64,000 nt of DNA from Leadbetterella sp. (GTDB lineage Bacteria; Bacteroidota; Bacteroidia; Cytophagales; Spirosomataceae). Every line of letters begins with the position of its first letter. Within the stretch, counting starts at the first letter, position 1. The notes beneath the pieces are model-generated. The model had not been told where the DNA came from, did not search any database, and saw only the letters and a program-made list of their open reading frames with translations. Positions 8,136-17,345 of this stretch are shown here, in pieces. The stretch covers positions 1-64,000 of the forward strand of contig JAHBUH010000017.1 of the NCBI GenBank assembly GCA_019638185.1. The letters are read 5' to 3'. Made by a program: the position numbers and the translations under genes.

Positions 8136-9134
8136 TCAGGGTCTTAGCTTGGGTATCTTATCCAGGTAGGCAAACGCCTCTTTAAAGCGCTTTTTCTCCC
8201 GGAGCAGGGTTTCGCAAAACGCCCGGTTACGGATCTCAAACAGCTCCCGCTGCCCGGCATCGGTAAAGCTGTTCCGCTTCAGGAAGTAGGTGACCTTCTT
8301 GCCCAGGTAATTGAACCACCAGTTTTTCCGCAGGGCGGTCATGAGGGATCTCCGGCCGGTGCTTTCCAGGTAATGCAGCTGGTACACCAGCACAAACACG
8401 TCGGCGGCTCCGAAGCCGTAGGTCATATTTTTCAGTCGCTCCCACGAGATCCGGTTGGCGGCGGTAAAATGCCGGAAATGCAGCTCATTGGAATAGTAGA
8501 TCTTATAACCCAGCAGGCGGGTGATAAAGCACATTTCACTGTCGGCGCCGCTGCTTTGGCGATTGCCCACCCGCCCTTCCAGGAAAGGTTTCCAGTTCAG
8601 GGAGTAGAGATGATCATAGACCTCTTTCCGCACACTCAGGCCGGCACCGGGTACAAGGGCATGTTCGGTGATATCGGCGAAATCGCCTTCGTAGAGCTGG
8701 CCAATGGCAAAGGCGTGCTCGTTTTCTTTGAACCAGGGCGGCGGCGGGGTCTCAAAGGCGCCTTGCCCGGCACAGCCGATCAGCCCGATCTCTGGGTCCC
8801 GGTAATAATTGAAAATCTTTTTTATCCAGTCGGGCGCTACCCGGTTATCGTCGTCTACTACGCTGAGGATATTATAGCGGGCGGCTTTGATGCCGGCTTT
8901 CCGGGCATTCGCCTCGCCCATGCGGGTTTCAGTGATAATGCGCAGCGGCACCACGGGGTTTTCGCTCCAAACGCTTTCCGCTACTTCGGCGGTGTGGTCA
9001 GTAGAGTTATTATTGACCAGCACTACCTCCCAGGGAATCCCGTCAAAATCCTGCTGGGCCTGGAGGTGGCGCAGCGTTTCGGGGAGTACCTTTTCACTGT
9101 TATAACACGCTATGATGACTGAAATGCCGTTCAC
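8136..9134 (-). CDS. Glycosyltransferase family 2
   Basis: A 332-residue GT-A glycosyltransferase. The N-terminus GISVIIACYNSEKVLPETL, the nucleotide-binding VLVNNNSTDHT and the metal-binding SVVDDDNRVAPDW (DxD-type) are typical of GT2. Further on, GAGLSVRKEVYD and SGADSEMCFITRLLGYKI are acceptor-site motifs seen in surface-glycan transferases. There is no transmembrane segment, so it should act at the inner face of the membrane. It overlaps the upstream GT2 gene by 4 bases and is followed 2 bases later by the thiolase gene. Sugar donor and acceptor are unknown. Confidence 0.9.
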   Translation of the reverse strand: MNGISVIIACYNSEKVLPETLRHLQAQQDFDGIPWEVVLVNNNSTDHTAEVAESVWSENPVVPLRIITETRMGEANARKAGIKAARYNILSVVDDDNRVAPDWIKKIFNYYRDPEIGLIGCAGQGAFETPPPPWFKENEHAFAIGQLYEGDFADITEHALVPGAGLSVRKEVYDHLYSLNWKPFLEGRVGNRQSSGADSEMCFITRLLGYKIYYSNELHFRHFTAANRISWERLKNMTYGFGAADVFVLVYQLHYLESTGRRSLMTALRKNWWFNYLGKKVTYFLKRNSFTDAGQRELFEIRNRAFCETLLREKKRFKEAFAYLDKIPKLRP

Positions 9135-9988
9135 TTGAAAATTTGGAATAGACGGTGATAAAATCGGACCTCAGCGGGGAGCCCCGGCGGAACTGCGCCT
9201 TTGGGTAGCTTCCGGGCCCATCGCAGGGCGGTTTCCCGGCGGGTAAGGAAAGAAACCGGGTAATGGTCATAAATGTAACGGATGATCCGGAATCCCTCGG
9301 TAAATAGCAGTCCTTCCCGTTCGGATTTAAAGGACACGTTACCGTCATGCCTCCGGAAAAAATTGAGGCGCTTATCCAGTCGCACTACCTGCGTACCGGC
9401 CGCCACCTGCACCCAGAACAGCCAGTCACCGGTGTAGCGAAACGTGCGCAACGCCCCGAAATCCACTTTCTCCGTCAGGTTCTTCCGGAATACGGCGGAG
9501 CTGGCGTTATAGATCAGCGGCCCTTGCAGAAATTCATCCTGCAGGAGCTGTGCACCGCTCCACCGGCGGTTACCCGTCTCATGGTCAGGCCGGTGGATTT
9601 CCAAACTTTTTTCATCGATCCATACGGAAGAGGTGAAAACCACCCCTGTATTTTTATCGTTTTCCAGCACGCTGAGGGCCTCTGAAAGGAAGGTGGGCGA
9701 GGCGATGTCATCACTCTCCGCTATCCAGATGTATTTCCCCTGTGCCAGGCGCAGCCCTTTTTCCCACTGGATAAACGTAGAACCGGAATTGGTATCGTTT
9801 TCCAGGAGGTGAGTGATGCGTTTATCGGAAGCGTATTTTTGGAATACGGTCAGGCTGTTATCGGAAGAATGATCGTCCAGGATGATCACCTCAAAGTCCC
9901 GGAAATCCTGCCCCAGCACACTCTCCAGTCTTTCCGGCAGGTAGGCGGCGTGATTATAATTGGGCAATATGACAGAGACTTTCGGCAT
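9131..9988 (-). CDS. Glycosyltransferase family 2
   Basis: A 285-residue second GT2 enzyme. Motifs are VSVILPNYNHAAYL at the start, VIILDDHSSDNS, WIAESDDIASPTF (DxD region) and a later ASSAVFRKNL acceptor segment. It differs clearly from the neighbouring GT2, so the two probably add successive sugars. It starts 1 base after the WbsX-type gene and overlaps the next gene by 4 bases, which shows operon organisation. Soluble, cytoplasmic side. Confidence 0.9.
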   Translation of the reverse strand: MPKVSVILPNYNHAAYLPERLESVLGQDFRDFEVIILDDHSSDNSLTVFQKYASDKRITHLLENDTNSGSTFIQWEKGLRLAQGKYIWIAESDDIASPTFLSEALSVLENDKNTGVVFTSSVWIDEKSLEIHRPDHETGNRRWSGAQLLQDEFLQGPLIYNASSAVFRKNLTEKVDFGALRTFRYTGDWLFWVQVAAGTQVVRLDKRLNFFRRHDGNVSFKSEREGLLFTEGFRIIRYIYDHYPVSFLTRRETALRWARKLPKGAVPPGLPAEVRFYHRLFQIFK

Positions 9989-9989
9989 A

Positions 9990-11141
9990 TCAGTTGTGAC
10001 CCCTATACCGTCCTAAAACGCGTTTCGTAGCCTCCAGGAAGGCTCTTTTCCATTTCCGGTCGGGTTCCAGGTGGTTTCCTTCGGCCCATTCGTTCCAGGC
10101 ATTGATGAATACAAAATTCTCTTCGGGGGAGTACACCTCGCTTTGGGCGCAGACGTCTTCCAGCCAGTCTTCGTACAGCTCCGGGGTGGCATCGTGCATG
10201 ATGAAGGCATCGTTTTTCCGCCGGGGGCTGTTGTCCCAGCCGGGTACAATGGCCCGGAAGTGCTTTTGTTTCAGCCGGGGCTTATTTTTCATGCGCCTGA
10301 CCACCTCTGCATAGTCTATTTTGCGGTAGGTCTGACCCAGGGAGAGCTTATTTTTCAACCGGTCCAGGAAGCCCGGCACCACTTTCAGGTGGGTCCAGTC
10401 GGGCTGCCAGTCGATCACCACATCCAGCCCCGTCTCCGCCGCGTTCACCTCAAATTCAGAGGAAGTAAGAATGCCGCCCAGGTACAGGTCTTCAAAGCCG
10501 TTTTCACGGGCCACTTCCCGCCAGATGGCCACGGCCTTCTTCAGGTCGGGAATGATGTGGGTGTTATAAAACAGGAAAAAGGGTTTGTTCCCGATCCGGA
10601 TGTAACGTTTATCCTTAAAAACATGGGTGCAGAGGTACTGCGCGTGCTCCCGGTGATCAGCTTCTGAGTAATGCTGCTCTATCAGCACTTCCTTGTCCAG
10701 GCCGTCCCACCGCCGCGACCAGTTTTCATTGGCCCAGGCCAGCATAAATGGGAAATCGGGCCGGTCTGACGCCAGGATCTCGTCCACGGGGCGCTCCATC
10801 AGCCTTTTGCCGTTAAACCAGTAGTGATAATAGCAGAAACCGGACAGGCCGTATTCCCGGGCCAGGTGGGCCTGGTCTTCCAGCGACTGCAGCAGGCGAA
10901 GGTCATAAAAACCCAGGTCGGCCGGCAGGTGAGGCTGGTAATGATCTTTGAAACGCGGAGGGGCTTTAACCGTATTGGTCCATTCCGTAAAGCCCTTGCC
11001 CCACCACGCATCGTTTTCGGGAAAGGGGTGGAACTGGGGCAATACCACGGCTAAAGCTCTGAGTGTTTTATCGGTCTGCACTGCGCTGATTTTCTGAATT
11101 GAAGCTGCGAATTTAGTATAAAAACACCGGAATACGGTCAA
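9990..11141 (-). CDS. WbsX-family glycan biosynthesis protein (GH99-like domain)
   Basis: A 383-residue protein of the WbsX (Glyco_tran_WbsX) family, found in O-antigen and capsule clusters. Hallmarks are VVLPQFHPFPENDAWWGKGFTEW near the start, GFCYYHYWFNGKRLMERP, FPFMLAWANENWSRRWDG and FVFINAWNEWAEGNHLEPD near the end. The fold is a TIM barrel like GH99; whether members transfer or cleave sugars is not settled. It is the first gene of the five-gene minus-strand operon. The annotated ATG gives about 20 residues before conserved sequence. A GTG 20 codons further in (about 11081) is an alternative start. Confidence 0.87.
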   Translation of the reverse strand: MTVFRCFYTKFAASIQKISAVQTDKTLRALAVVLPQFHPFPENDAWWGKGFTEWTNTVKAPPRFKDHYQPHLPADLGFYDLRLLQSLEDQAHLAREYGLSGFCYYHYWFNGKRLMERPVDEILASDRPDFPFMLAWANENWSRRWDGLDKEVLIEQHYSEADHREHAQYLCTHVFKDKRYIRIGNKPFFLFYNTHIIPDLKKAVAIWREVARENGFEDLYLGGILTSSEFEVNAAETGLDVVIDWQPDWTHLKVVPGFLDRLKNKLSLGQTYRKIDYAEVVRRMKNKPRLKQKHFRAIVPGWDNSPRRKNDAFIMHDATPELYEDWLEDVCAQSEVYSPEENFVFINAWNEWAEGNHLEPDRKWKRAFLEATKRVLGRYRGHN

Positions 11142-11181
11142 TTATTTTATAAGGGAGCAATGTTCTCCGGGCAAAAATTCA

Positions 11182-11189
11182 TAATTTTG
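11182..11189 (+). promoter_or_regulatory. Predicted Bacteroidota -7 element of mutS
   Basis: TAATTTTG matches the phylum consensus TAnnTTTG and lies 21 bases before the mutS ATG. No clear -33 TTG is present at the usual distance. Confidence 0.45.
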
Positions 11190-11210
11190 ATTTGACAAAT
11201 CATTTGCACA

Positions 11211-13820
11211 ATGGCCAAAGCCGCCGAACCCAAGGAAACACCCTTAAACAAACAGTATAACCAGATCAAGGCCAAATACCCGGGCGCCATGCTGCTTTTC
11301 CGGGTAGGGGATTTCTATGAGACCTTCGGCGAAGACGCCATCAAAGCCTCCAAAATACTGGGTATTGTACTGACCCGCCGCAATAACGGCGGATCAAACG
11401 ACGAGTTGGCGGGATTTCCGCACCATTCCCTGGATACTTACCTGCCTAAGCTGGTGCGGGCCGGGCAGCGGGTGGCCATCTGTGACCAGCTGGAAGACCC
11501 GAAATCCGTCAAGGGCATTGTGAAACGCGGCGTGACCGAGCTGGTGACCCCCGGCGTTTCCTTTAACGATAACGTGCTGGATGTACGCCAGAACAATTAC
11601 CTGGCCTCGGTGCATTTTGCCGGCGATGACCTGCTGGGCGTGGCCTTCCTGGACATCAGCACCGGTGAATTTTTTACCACCGAAGGCACCACGGCCTACG
11701 TGGATAAGCTGATCCAGGGTTTTGTACCGGCGGAGATTCTGTATTGCAAAAAACATAAGAAGCGGTTTGAACAGATTTTCGGCGAGAAGTACAATACCTA
11801 TACGTTTGACGAATGGATCTATGCCTACGATTTTTCCTACGAACTGCTGATCCAGCATTTCAAGACCAATAACCTGAAGGGTTTCGGGGTGGAAAACCTG
11901 CGGGAAGGCATCACGGCCGCCGGGGTGATCCTGCAATACCTGAACGATACCGAACACCGGGAAATGAATCACATCAGCCGCCTGAACCGGCTGGATAAGG
12001 ATAATTACGTGTGGCTGGACCGCTTCACCATCCGGAACCTGGAACTGCTGTTTGCCCAGTACGAAGGCGGCGTTCCGCTGATTGAAGTGCTGGACCAGAC
12101 CATCACGCCCATGGGCGCCCGCCTGCTGCGGAAATGGATGGTGCTGCCTCTGAAAAATAAGGCGCAGATCGAGGAAAGGCTGGATACGGTGGAGTTTTTC
12201 CGGGGCGATGATGCCGTGATGCAGTCGCTGATCCAGATTCTGAAGCCCATCGGTGACCTGGAGCGACTGGTATCTAAAGTGGCAGTACGGCGGATCAATC
12301 CCCGCGAGATGGTGCAACTGAAGCGGGCACTGGCCCAGATAGGCCCCCTGAAGCAGCTGCTGAGTGAAAGCCCGAATAAGGCGCTGGAAAAATATACGGC
12401 TCAGCTGAATGACTGCGCCTTCCTGATCGACAAGATCACCACGGAGCTACGCGAGGATGCACCCACCCAGGTAAACCAGGGAAACATGATCCGGACAGGA
12501 GTGGATGCCGCGCTGGACGAGCTCCATAAGATAGCCTTTTCCGGGAAGGATTACCTGCTGGATATCCAGACCCGGGAGGCGGAACGCACGGCCATCCCTT
12601 CGCTGAAAATTGCTTACAATAAAGTCTTTGGATATTACCTGGAAGTATCTAACGCCCATAAGGACAAGGTGCCTCAGGAGTGGATCCGGAAGCAGACGCT
12701 GGTAAATGCCGAGCGCTATATCACCGAAGAACTGAAGGTATACGAGGAGAAGATCCTGACGGCCGAAAGCAAGATCAACGAGATCGAATTCCGGATCTTC
12801 AATGACCTGGTGGTGACGGCAGGGGAGTTTGTGGCGGCCATCCAGGAAAACGCCCGGGTGATCTCCGCACTGGACGCCCTGCTATCCTTTGCGCGGGTAG
12901 CGAAGAAAAACGGGTACTGCCGGCCGGTGATCTCCGAAAGCCGCGTGCTGAACATCAAAGCAGGCCGGCACCCGGTGATCGAGCAGCAGTTGCCCCCCGG
13001 CGAATCCTATGTGCCGAACGACCTCTACCTGGATGACGACACCCAGCAGATCATCATCATCACAGGCCCGAACATGGCGGGTAAGTCGGCCCTGCTACGC
13101 CAGACCGCGCTGATCGTGCTGATGGCCCAGACGGGCTGTTTTGTGCCGGCGGCATCGGCCGAAGTAGGCCTGGTCGATAAGATCTTTACCCGGGTAGGGG
13201 CTAACGATAACCTTTCCCGGGGCGAAAGTACGTTTATGGTGGAAATGACCGAAACGGCTTCTATCCTGAATAACCTGGGTGACAGCAGCCTGGTGATCAT
13301 GGACGAGATAGGCCGGGGAACCAGCACCTATGACGGCGTGAGCATCGCCTGGAGCATTGCCGAATACCTGCATAATAACCCGAAACTAAAGCCCAGAACG
13401 CTTTTTGCCACCCATTATCACGAGCTGAATAACCTCAGCAATGACCTGCAGCGCATCAAGAACTTCAATGTATCCGTAAAGGAACTGAACGGCAAGGTGG
13501 TGTTCCTCCGGAAGCTGAAGGAAGGCGGCAGCGAGCACAGCTTCGGGATCCACGTGGCCCAGCTGGCCGGCATGCCCCAAAGTGTGGTCTTACGCGCTAA
13601 CGAGATCCTGCAGGCCCTGGAAAAGAGCGAAGCCAAGGAAAAGAACAAACAAAAGCTGAGCGATGTTCCGAAAAACAACTACCAGCTCAACTTCTTTGAC
13701 CCGGTAGACCCCGTAGGCGAAGAGGTCAAAGAAAGCATCCGCGGGCTGGATCTGAATACGCTCTCGCCCATAGAAGCGCTGCTGAAGCTGAATGAGCTGC
13801 AGAATAAGTTGAAAGGGTGA
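11211..13820 (+). CDS. mutS: DNA mismatch repair ATPase MutS
   Basis: Mismatch-recognition protein of 869 residues, a normal length for MutS. The N-terminal mismatch-binding domain carries the Phe-x-Glu motif in GDFYETFG (F35, E37). The connector, lever and clamp domains follow. The C-terminal ABC-type ATPase has Walker A GPNMAGKS at 619-626, the ESTFMVEM signature, Walker [18 protein letters not shown] and the His switch ATHYHEL. The C-terminus ends in helices typical of the MutS dimer/tetramer region. No mutL lies adjacent. It is divergent from the glycan operon and convergent with a small XRE gene only 2 bases beyond its stop. Confidence 0.98.
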   Translation: MAKAAEPKETPLNKQYNQIKAKYPGAMLLFRVGDFYETFGEDAIKASKILGIVLTRRNNGGSNDELAGFPHHSLDTYLPKLVRAGQRVAICDQLEDPKSVKGIVKRGVTELVTPGVSFNDNVLDVRQNNYLASVHFAGDDLLGVAFLDISTGEFFTTEGTTAYVDKLIQGFVPAEILYCKKHKKRFEQIFGEKYNTYTFDEWIYAYDFSYELLIQHFKTNNLKGFGVENLREGITAAGVILQYLNDTEHREMNHISRLNRLDKDNYVWLDRFTIRNLELLFAQYEGGVPLIEVLDQTITPMGARLLRKWMVLPLKNKAQIEERLDTVEFFRGDDAVMQSLIQILKPIGDLERLVSKVAVRRINPREMVQLKRALAQIGPLKQLLSESPNKALEKYTAQLNDCAFLIDKITTELREDAPTQVNQGNMIRTGVDAALDELHKIAFSGKDYLLDIQTREAERTAIPSLKIAYNKVFGYYLEVSNAHKDKVPQEWIRKQTLVNAERYITEELKVYEEKILTAESKINEIEFRIFNDLVVTAGEFVAAIQENARVISALDALLSFARVAKKNGYCRPVISESRVLNIKAGRHPVIEQQLPPGESYVPNDLYLDDDTQQIIIITGPNMAGKSALLRQTALIVLMAQTGCFVPAASAEVGLVDKIFTRVGANDNLSRGESTFMVEMTETASILNNLGDSSLVIMDEIGRGTSTYDGVSIAWSIAEYLHNNPKLKPRTLFATHYHELNNLSNDLQRIKNFNVSVKELNGKVVFLRKLKEGGSEHSFGIHVAQLAGMPQSVVLRANEILQALEKSEAKEKNKQKLSDVPKNNYQLNFFDPVDPVGEEVKESIRGLDLNTLSPIEALLKLNELQNKLKG

Positions 13821-13822
13821 GG

Positions 13823-14023
13823 TTACTCCCCCTCTTCTAATTCAAACAGGTCTTCCACCGATTTTTCCGGTATTTTAGATAGCCTTAATGCCAATACTGT
13901 GGAAGGAACGTATTTAGCTGCTTCCAGCGCATTAATGGTTTGCCGGCTTACATCCGCCAGGTTAGTTAACTTTTCCTGGGAGTAGCCCTTTATCACGCGG
14001 TGTAACCGGATATTATTCTTCAT
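13823..14023 (-). CDS. Small XRE-family HTH transcriptional regulator
   Basis: 66 residues consisting almost entirely of a Cro/CI-type helix-turn-helix: IRLHRVIKGYSQEKLTNLADVSRQTINALEAAKY, followed by PSTVLALRLSKIPEKSVEDLF. This short class (VSRQTINAIE motif) is widespread and is usually encoded next to a small membrane protein, as here: its start overlaps the end of the upstream membrane-protein gene by 11 bases. It probably autoregulates the pair by binding its promoter. It is more AT-rich than mutS. Confidence 0.92.
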   Translation of the reverse strand: MKNNIRLHRVIKGYSQEKLTNLADVSRQTINALEAAKYVPSTVLALRLSKIPEKSVEDLFELEEGE

Positions 14024-14306
14024 GGGCGCGGTTTAATTGGAAAAGCTGGTAGTTGAATATAGCGATATACATCAGCAATAACAAGTGCCCGAATAAGAAA
14101 GCAAAAGCAATAAAAGATGCACCAAAGACAAAAATCGTCATTAAAATGCCTAAGCTTAGTGTGAGAATCACGGCCCATGACCAACTATACAGACGTAAGG
14201 AATTGATCATTTCGTCTTCTTTTCGGCTTCGTGAGAAAGCAATCAGACCCAACCCTAAAAGTAATGAAAGCAACAGGAGAGTTAAAAAGATGTCTACTTT
14301 CATCAA
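14013..14306 (-). CDS. Small three-helix membrane protein, partner of the XRE regulator
   Basis: A 97-residue hydrophobic protein with predicted helices at about 6-24 (IFLTLLLLSLLLGLGLIAF), 43-68 (SWAVILTLSLGILMTIFVF) and 70-88 (FLFGHLLLLMYIAIF), separated by a charged loop SRSRKEDEM. I do not recognise a named family. Gene pairs of a small multi-helix membrane protein with a 66-residue XRE protein are common in bacteria, and the membrane protein may sense envelope state or control the regulator. The 11-base overlap implies translational coupling. The function is unknown. Confidence 0.82.
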   Translation of the reverse strand: MMKVDIFLTLLLLSLLLGLGLIAFSRSRKEDEMINSLRLYSWSWAVILTLSLGILMTIFVFGASFIAFAFLFGHLLLLMYIAIFNYQLFQLNRAHEE

Positions 14307-14350
14307 TTTCAGAAATCCCTTTTCGGAAAGAGGGGTGTCGTTGATAACTA

Positions 14351-14358
14351 CAAAAATA
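14351..14358 (-). promoter_or_regulatory. Predicted -7 element for the membrane-protein/XRE pair
   Basis: On the minus strand the bases read TATTTTTG, matching TAnnTTTG, 45 bases upstream of the membrane-protein ATG. No convincing -33 element. Confidence 0.4.
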
Positions 14359-14381
14359 TTATTATAAATATCTAATTTTTC

Positions 14382-14465
14382 TTATTTCTCATCGAGCCGG
14401 TCGTACTCCGTCTCCTCGAAATCCTGAAAATCCATATCTTCAGGATGCACTGCGTAATCTTCCAT
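14382..14465 (-). CDS. Possible 27-residue acidic micro-protein
   Basis: A frame ATG to TAA encodes a very acidic peptide (MEDYAVHPEDMDFQDFEET...). It lies upstream of, and in the same direction as, the membrane-protein/XRE pair, in a stretch otherwise without genes. About 11 of 27 residues are Asp or Glu, which random sequence would not favour. No Shine-Dalgarno is seen, but that is normal for this phylum. It may be chance. Confidence 0.25.
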   Translation of the reverse strand: MEDYAVHPEDMDFQDFEETEYDRLDEK

Positions 14466-14600
14466 GGGCTTATTTATTTTGGTTTAACTCCTCAAAGTTG
14501 ATTTTTTAATCTTTCATCTCCTAAGAAAGGAAGTTAAGGAATTATAAAATCTTTCCCGGCAATGCGTATTTTTACAGGAATAACCTGTAATCATCATCTC

Positions 14601-17240
14601 ATGAACCGTCTTTTACTCAGCCTGTTTCTTTTCAGTTTTTTGACCAGTCGCGGACAGCTATATGACCTGCGTACCGGGCACCTGACCACACCCCTCGGTA
14701 TAGACAGCCCGCAGCCCCGGCTTTCCTGGAAGCAAAAGGATGAGCGGCAGGGCGCCGGTCAGAAGGCTTACCAGGTGTGGCTGGGGAAAGACTCCCTGGC
14801 CGTAGCCACCGGGAAGGCCGGCTCTACCGGGAAAATGAACGCTTCGGATAACCTCATTACCTATACCGGGGAGAACCTGCAGCCCTACACCCGGTATTTC
14901 TGGAAGGTGGCCGTATGGGATAATCACGGCGGCAAGGTAGCTTCAGCGGTCACCTCTTTTGAAACCGGGCTGATGCAGGTAAGTAACTGGAAAGGGGAGT
15001 GGATCAGTGACGGCACGGATATCCGCCTGAAGCCCGCGCCGTATTTCCGGCATAGCTTTGAGACTGGGAAAAAGATCCGGTCGGCCCGGGCCTATGTGGC
15101 CGCAGGAGGGCTTTTTGAGCTGTACATCAATGGCACAAAGATCGGCGATCACGTGCTGGATCCTAACTATACGCGTTTTGACCGGCGTATCCTGTACGTT
15201 ACCCATGATGTGACCCCGGAGCTGAAGGCCGGCAGGAACGCCATTGGTATTTTACTCGGAAACGGCTGGTATAACCACCAGTCTACGGCGGTATGGTATT
15301 TTGACCGGGCGCCCTGGCGGAACCGCCCCGCGTTTTGTATGGACCTGAGGATCACCTACGAAGACGGGTCTGTGGAAACCATTTCTTCGGGCCGGTCCTG
15401 GAAAACGGCGCTCAGCCCGGTGATCTTTAACAGCATTTATACCGCCGAGCATTACGATGCCCGCCGGGAGATCAGCGGCTGGAACCGCCCGGATTTTGAC
15501 GACAGCCGGTGGAAAAACTCCACGCTGCGGTCGGCGCCTTCGCAGAACATCGTGGCCCAGGCTATGAAGCCCGTGCGCGCCGTGGAAGAAATCCCGGTGA
15601 AAAGCCTGAATAAGATCAGCGATACGGTCTGTGTTTTTGACCTGGGGCGGAACATTTCGGGGGTGAGCCGCATTACTTTGTCGGGCCCGGAAGGTACGGT
15701 GATCCGGCTGAAGCATGCGGAGCGGCTATATGAAAACGGCCGGCCGGATATGTCGAACATCGATGCCCACTACCGCCCCACGGATGATACTGACCCCTTC
15801 CAGACCGATATATTTATCCTGAAAGGGGAGGGCACCGAGAGTTTTATGCCCCGTTTTAACTACAAAGGATTTCAATACGTGGAAGTGACCGCCAGCCGGC
15901 CGGTACAGTTGAACAGCGCCAGCCTGAAAGGATACTTCATCCACTCCGATGTGGAACCCACGGGCCGGATCACCTCTTCTGATGAAACCCTGAACCGCAT
16001 CTGGTGGGCTACCAATAACTCCTACCTGTCTAACCTGGTGGGTTATCCTACCGACTGCCCCCAGCGGGAAAAGAACGGCTGGACCGGTGACGCGCACATC
16101 GCCAGCGAGACCGGCCTGTATAATTTTGACGGCATCACCGTTTATGAAAAATGGCTGGCCGATCACCGTGATGAGCAGCAACCTAACGGTGTTCTGCCCT
16201 CCATCATTCCTACCGGCGGCTGGGGGTATGAGTGGGGTAACGGCCCCGACTGGACCAGCACCATTGCCATCATTCCCTGGAACCTCTACCTGTTTTACGG
16301 CGATAAAAAGCCCCTGCAGGATAACTATGAGAACATCAGGCGCTATGTGGATCATATTGCCGAACTATACCCGTCCGGCCTGACCAGCTGGGGGCTGGGT
16401 GACTGGATACCCGTAAAATCCAAAGCCCCGGTAGAGCTGACGTCCACCGCCTATTACTACACCGATACCCGCATCCTGGCGCAGGCCGCTAAACTGCTGG
16501 GCCGGGATGCCGATCACCGGAAGTACAGCGCACTGGCCGAAAAAATCCGGGAGGCGTTCAATGAAAAATATCTGCACCGCGAAGCCGGCCTTTATGGCAG
16601 CGGCCTGCAGACCGAGCTGGCCGTACCCCTCTTCTGGGGCCTGGTGCCGGAGGAACTACGTCAAAAAGTAGCCGATAACCTGGCACAGCGGGAAAAGGCT
16701 GACGGTATGCAGATAGACGTGGGCCTGCTGGGCACCAAAGCCCTGCTTCAGGCCCTCAGCGATAACGGCCATGAGGACGCGGCCTACGCCCTGGCCAGCC
16801 GGAAAACCTTCCCTTCCTGGGGCTGGTGGATCGCTAACGGCGCCACCACCCTGTATGAAAACTGGCCCATTGACGCCAAGTCTGATATCTCCATGAACCA
16901 CATCATGTTTGGTGAAATAGGCGCCTGGCTGTTCAAGGCCCCCGGTGGCATAAAACCGGATCCCGCCCGCCCCGGCTTTCGTAACGTGATCCTGGAACCC
17001 CGTTTCATGACAGGCCTGGACAGCTTCAGCGCAGAGCATGACGGCCCCTATGGAACTATCCGCTCCGCGTGGGAGAAAAATGCACAGGGAATTACCTGGC
17101 GGGTGACTGTCCCGGCTAACGCTACGGCCACGGTGCGGCTGCCGCAGATCAATGACCGGAAGTGGTATAAAGACGGAGTGGAAGTAAAAGGGAACGAAAT
17201 TCAGATTCCTTCCGGAATGTATGTATTTAAGAATAACTGA
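14601..17240 (+). CDS. Secreted alpha-L-rhamnosidase (GH78)
   Basis: Inverting glycoside hydrolase releasing terminal L-rhamnose from plant glycosides or polysaccharides. I chose the ATG at 14601 because MNRLLLSLFLFSFLTSRGQ then forms a proper signal peptide; an upstream in-frame ATG at 14562 adds 13 implausible residues. The mature protein of about 860 residues has an N-terminal Ig-like part (LSWKQKDERQGAGQKAYQVW), the rhamnosidase beta-sandwich (RSARAYVAAGGLFELYING, GILLGNGWYN) and the (alpha/alpha)6 catalytic domain. The latter contains YPTDCPQREKNGWTGDAHIASE, with conserved acidic residues, and GWGYEWGNGPDW. A C-terminal beta domain follows. Length and domain order are normal for GH78. 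A strong terminator follows the gene. Confidence 0.95.
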   Translation: MNRLLLSLFLFSFLTSRGQLYDLRTGHLTTPLGIDSPQPRLSWKQKDERQGAGQKAYQVWLGKDSLAVATGKAGSTGKMNASDNLITYTGENLQPYTRYFWKVAVWDNHGGKVASAVTSFETGLMQVSNWKGEWISDGTDIRLKPAPYFRHSFETGKKIRSARAYVAAGGLFELYINGTKIGDHVLDPNYTRFDRRILYVTHDVTPELKAGRNAIGILLGNGWYNHQSTAVWYFDRAPWRNRPAFCMDLRITYEDGSVETISSGRSWKTALSPVIFNSIYTAEHYDARREISGWNRPDFDDSRWKNSTLRSAPSQNIVAQAMKPVRAVEEIPVKSLNKISDTVCVFDLGRNISGVSRITLSGPEGTVIRLKHAERLYENGRPDMSNIDAHYRPTDDTDPFQTDIFILKGEGTESFMPRFNYKGFQYVEVTASRPVQLNSASLKGYFIHSDVEPTGRITSSDETLNRIWWATNNSYLSNLVGYPTDCPQREKNGWTGDAHIASETGLYNFDGITVYEKWLADHRDEQQPNGVLPSIIPTGGWGYEWGNGPDWTSTIAIIPWNLYLFYGDKKPLQDNYENIRRYVDHIAELYPSGLTSWGLGDWIPVKSKAPVELTSTAYYYTDTRILAQAAKLLGRDADHRKYSALAEKIREAFNEKYLHREAGLYGSGLQTELAVPLFWGLVPEELRQKVADNLAQREKADGMQIDVGLLGTKALLQALSDNGHEDAAYALASRKTFPSWGWWIANGATTLYENWPIDAKSDISMNHIMFGEIGAWLFKAPGGIKPDPARPGFRNVILEPRFMTGLDSFSAEHDGPYGTIRSAWEKNAQGITWRVTVPANATATVRLPQINDRKWYKDGVEVKGNEIQIPSGMYVFKNN

Positions 17241-17313
17241 CTAATTGGTGGGGCAGGTTGCTGCACCCATTCAGTTTGCATCAGGTAATTTGTTATAAAC
17301 AGAGGACCACGCA

Positions 17314-17345
17314 TAAAAAAAGCCCGGATGACCGGGCTTTTTTTT
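17314..17345. terminator. Bidirectional intrinsic terminator
   Basis: AGCCCGG (17321-17327) and CCGGGCT (17332-17338) form a stem with an ATGA loop, flanked by A7 on the left and T8 on the right. It serves the convergent rhamnosidase (+) and ftsH (-) genes. It touches the ftsH stop codon. Confidence 0.92.
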
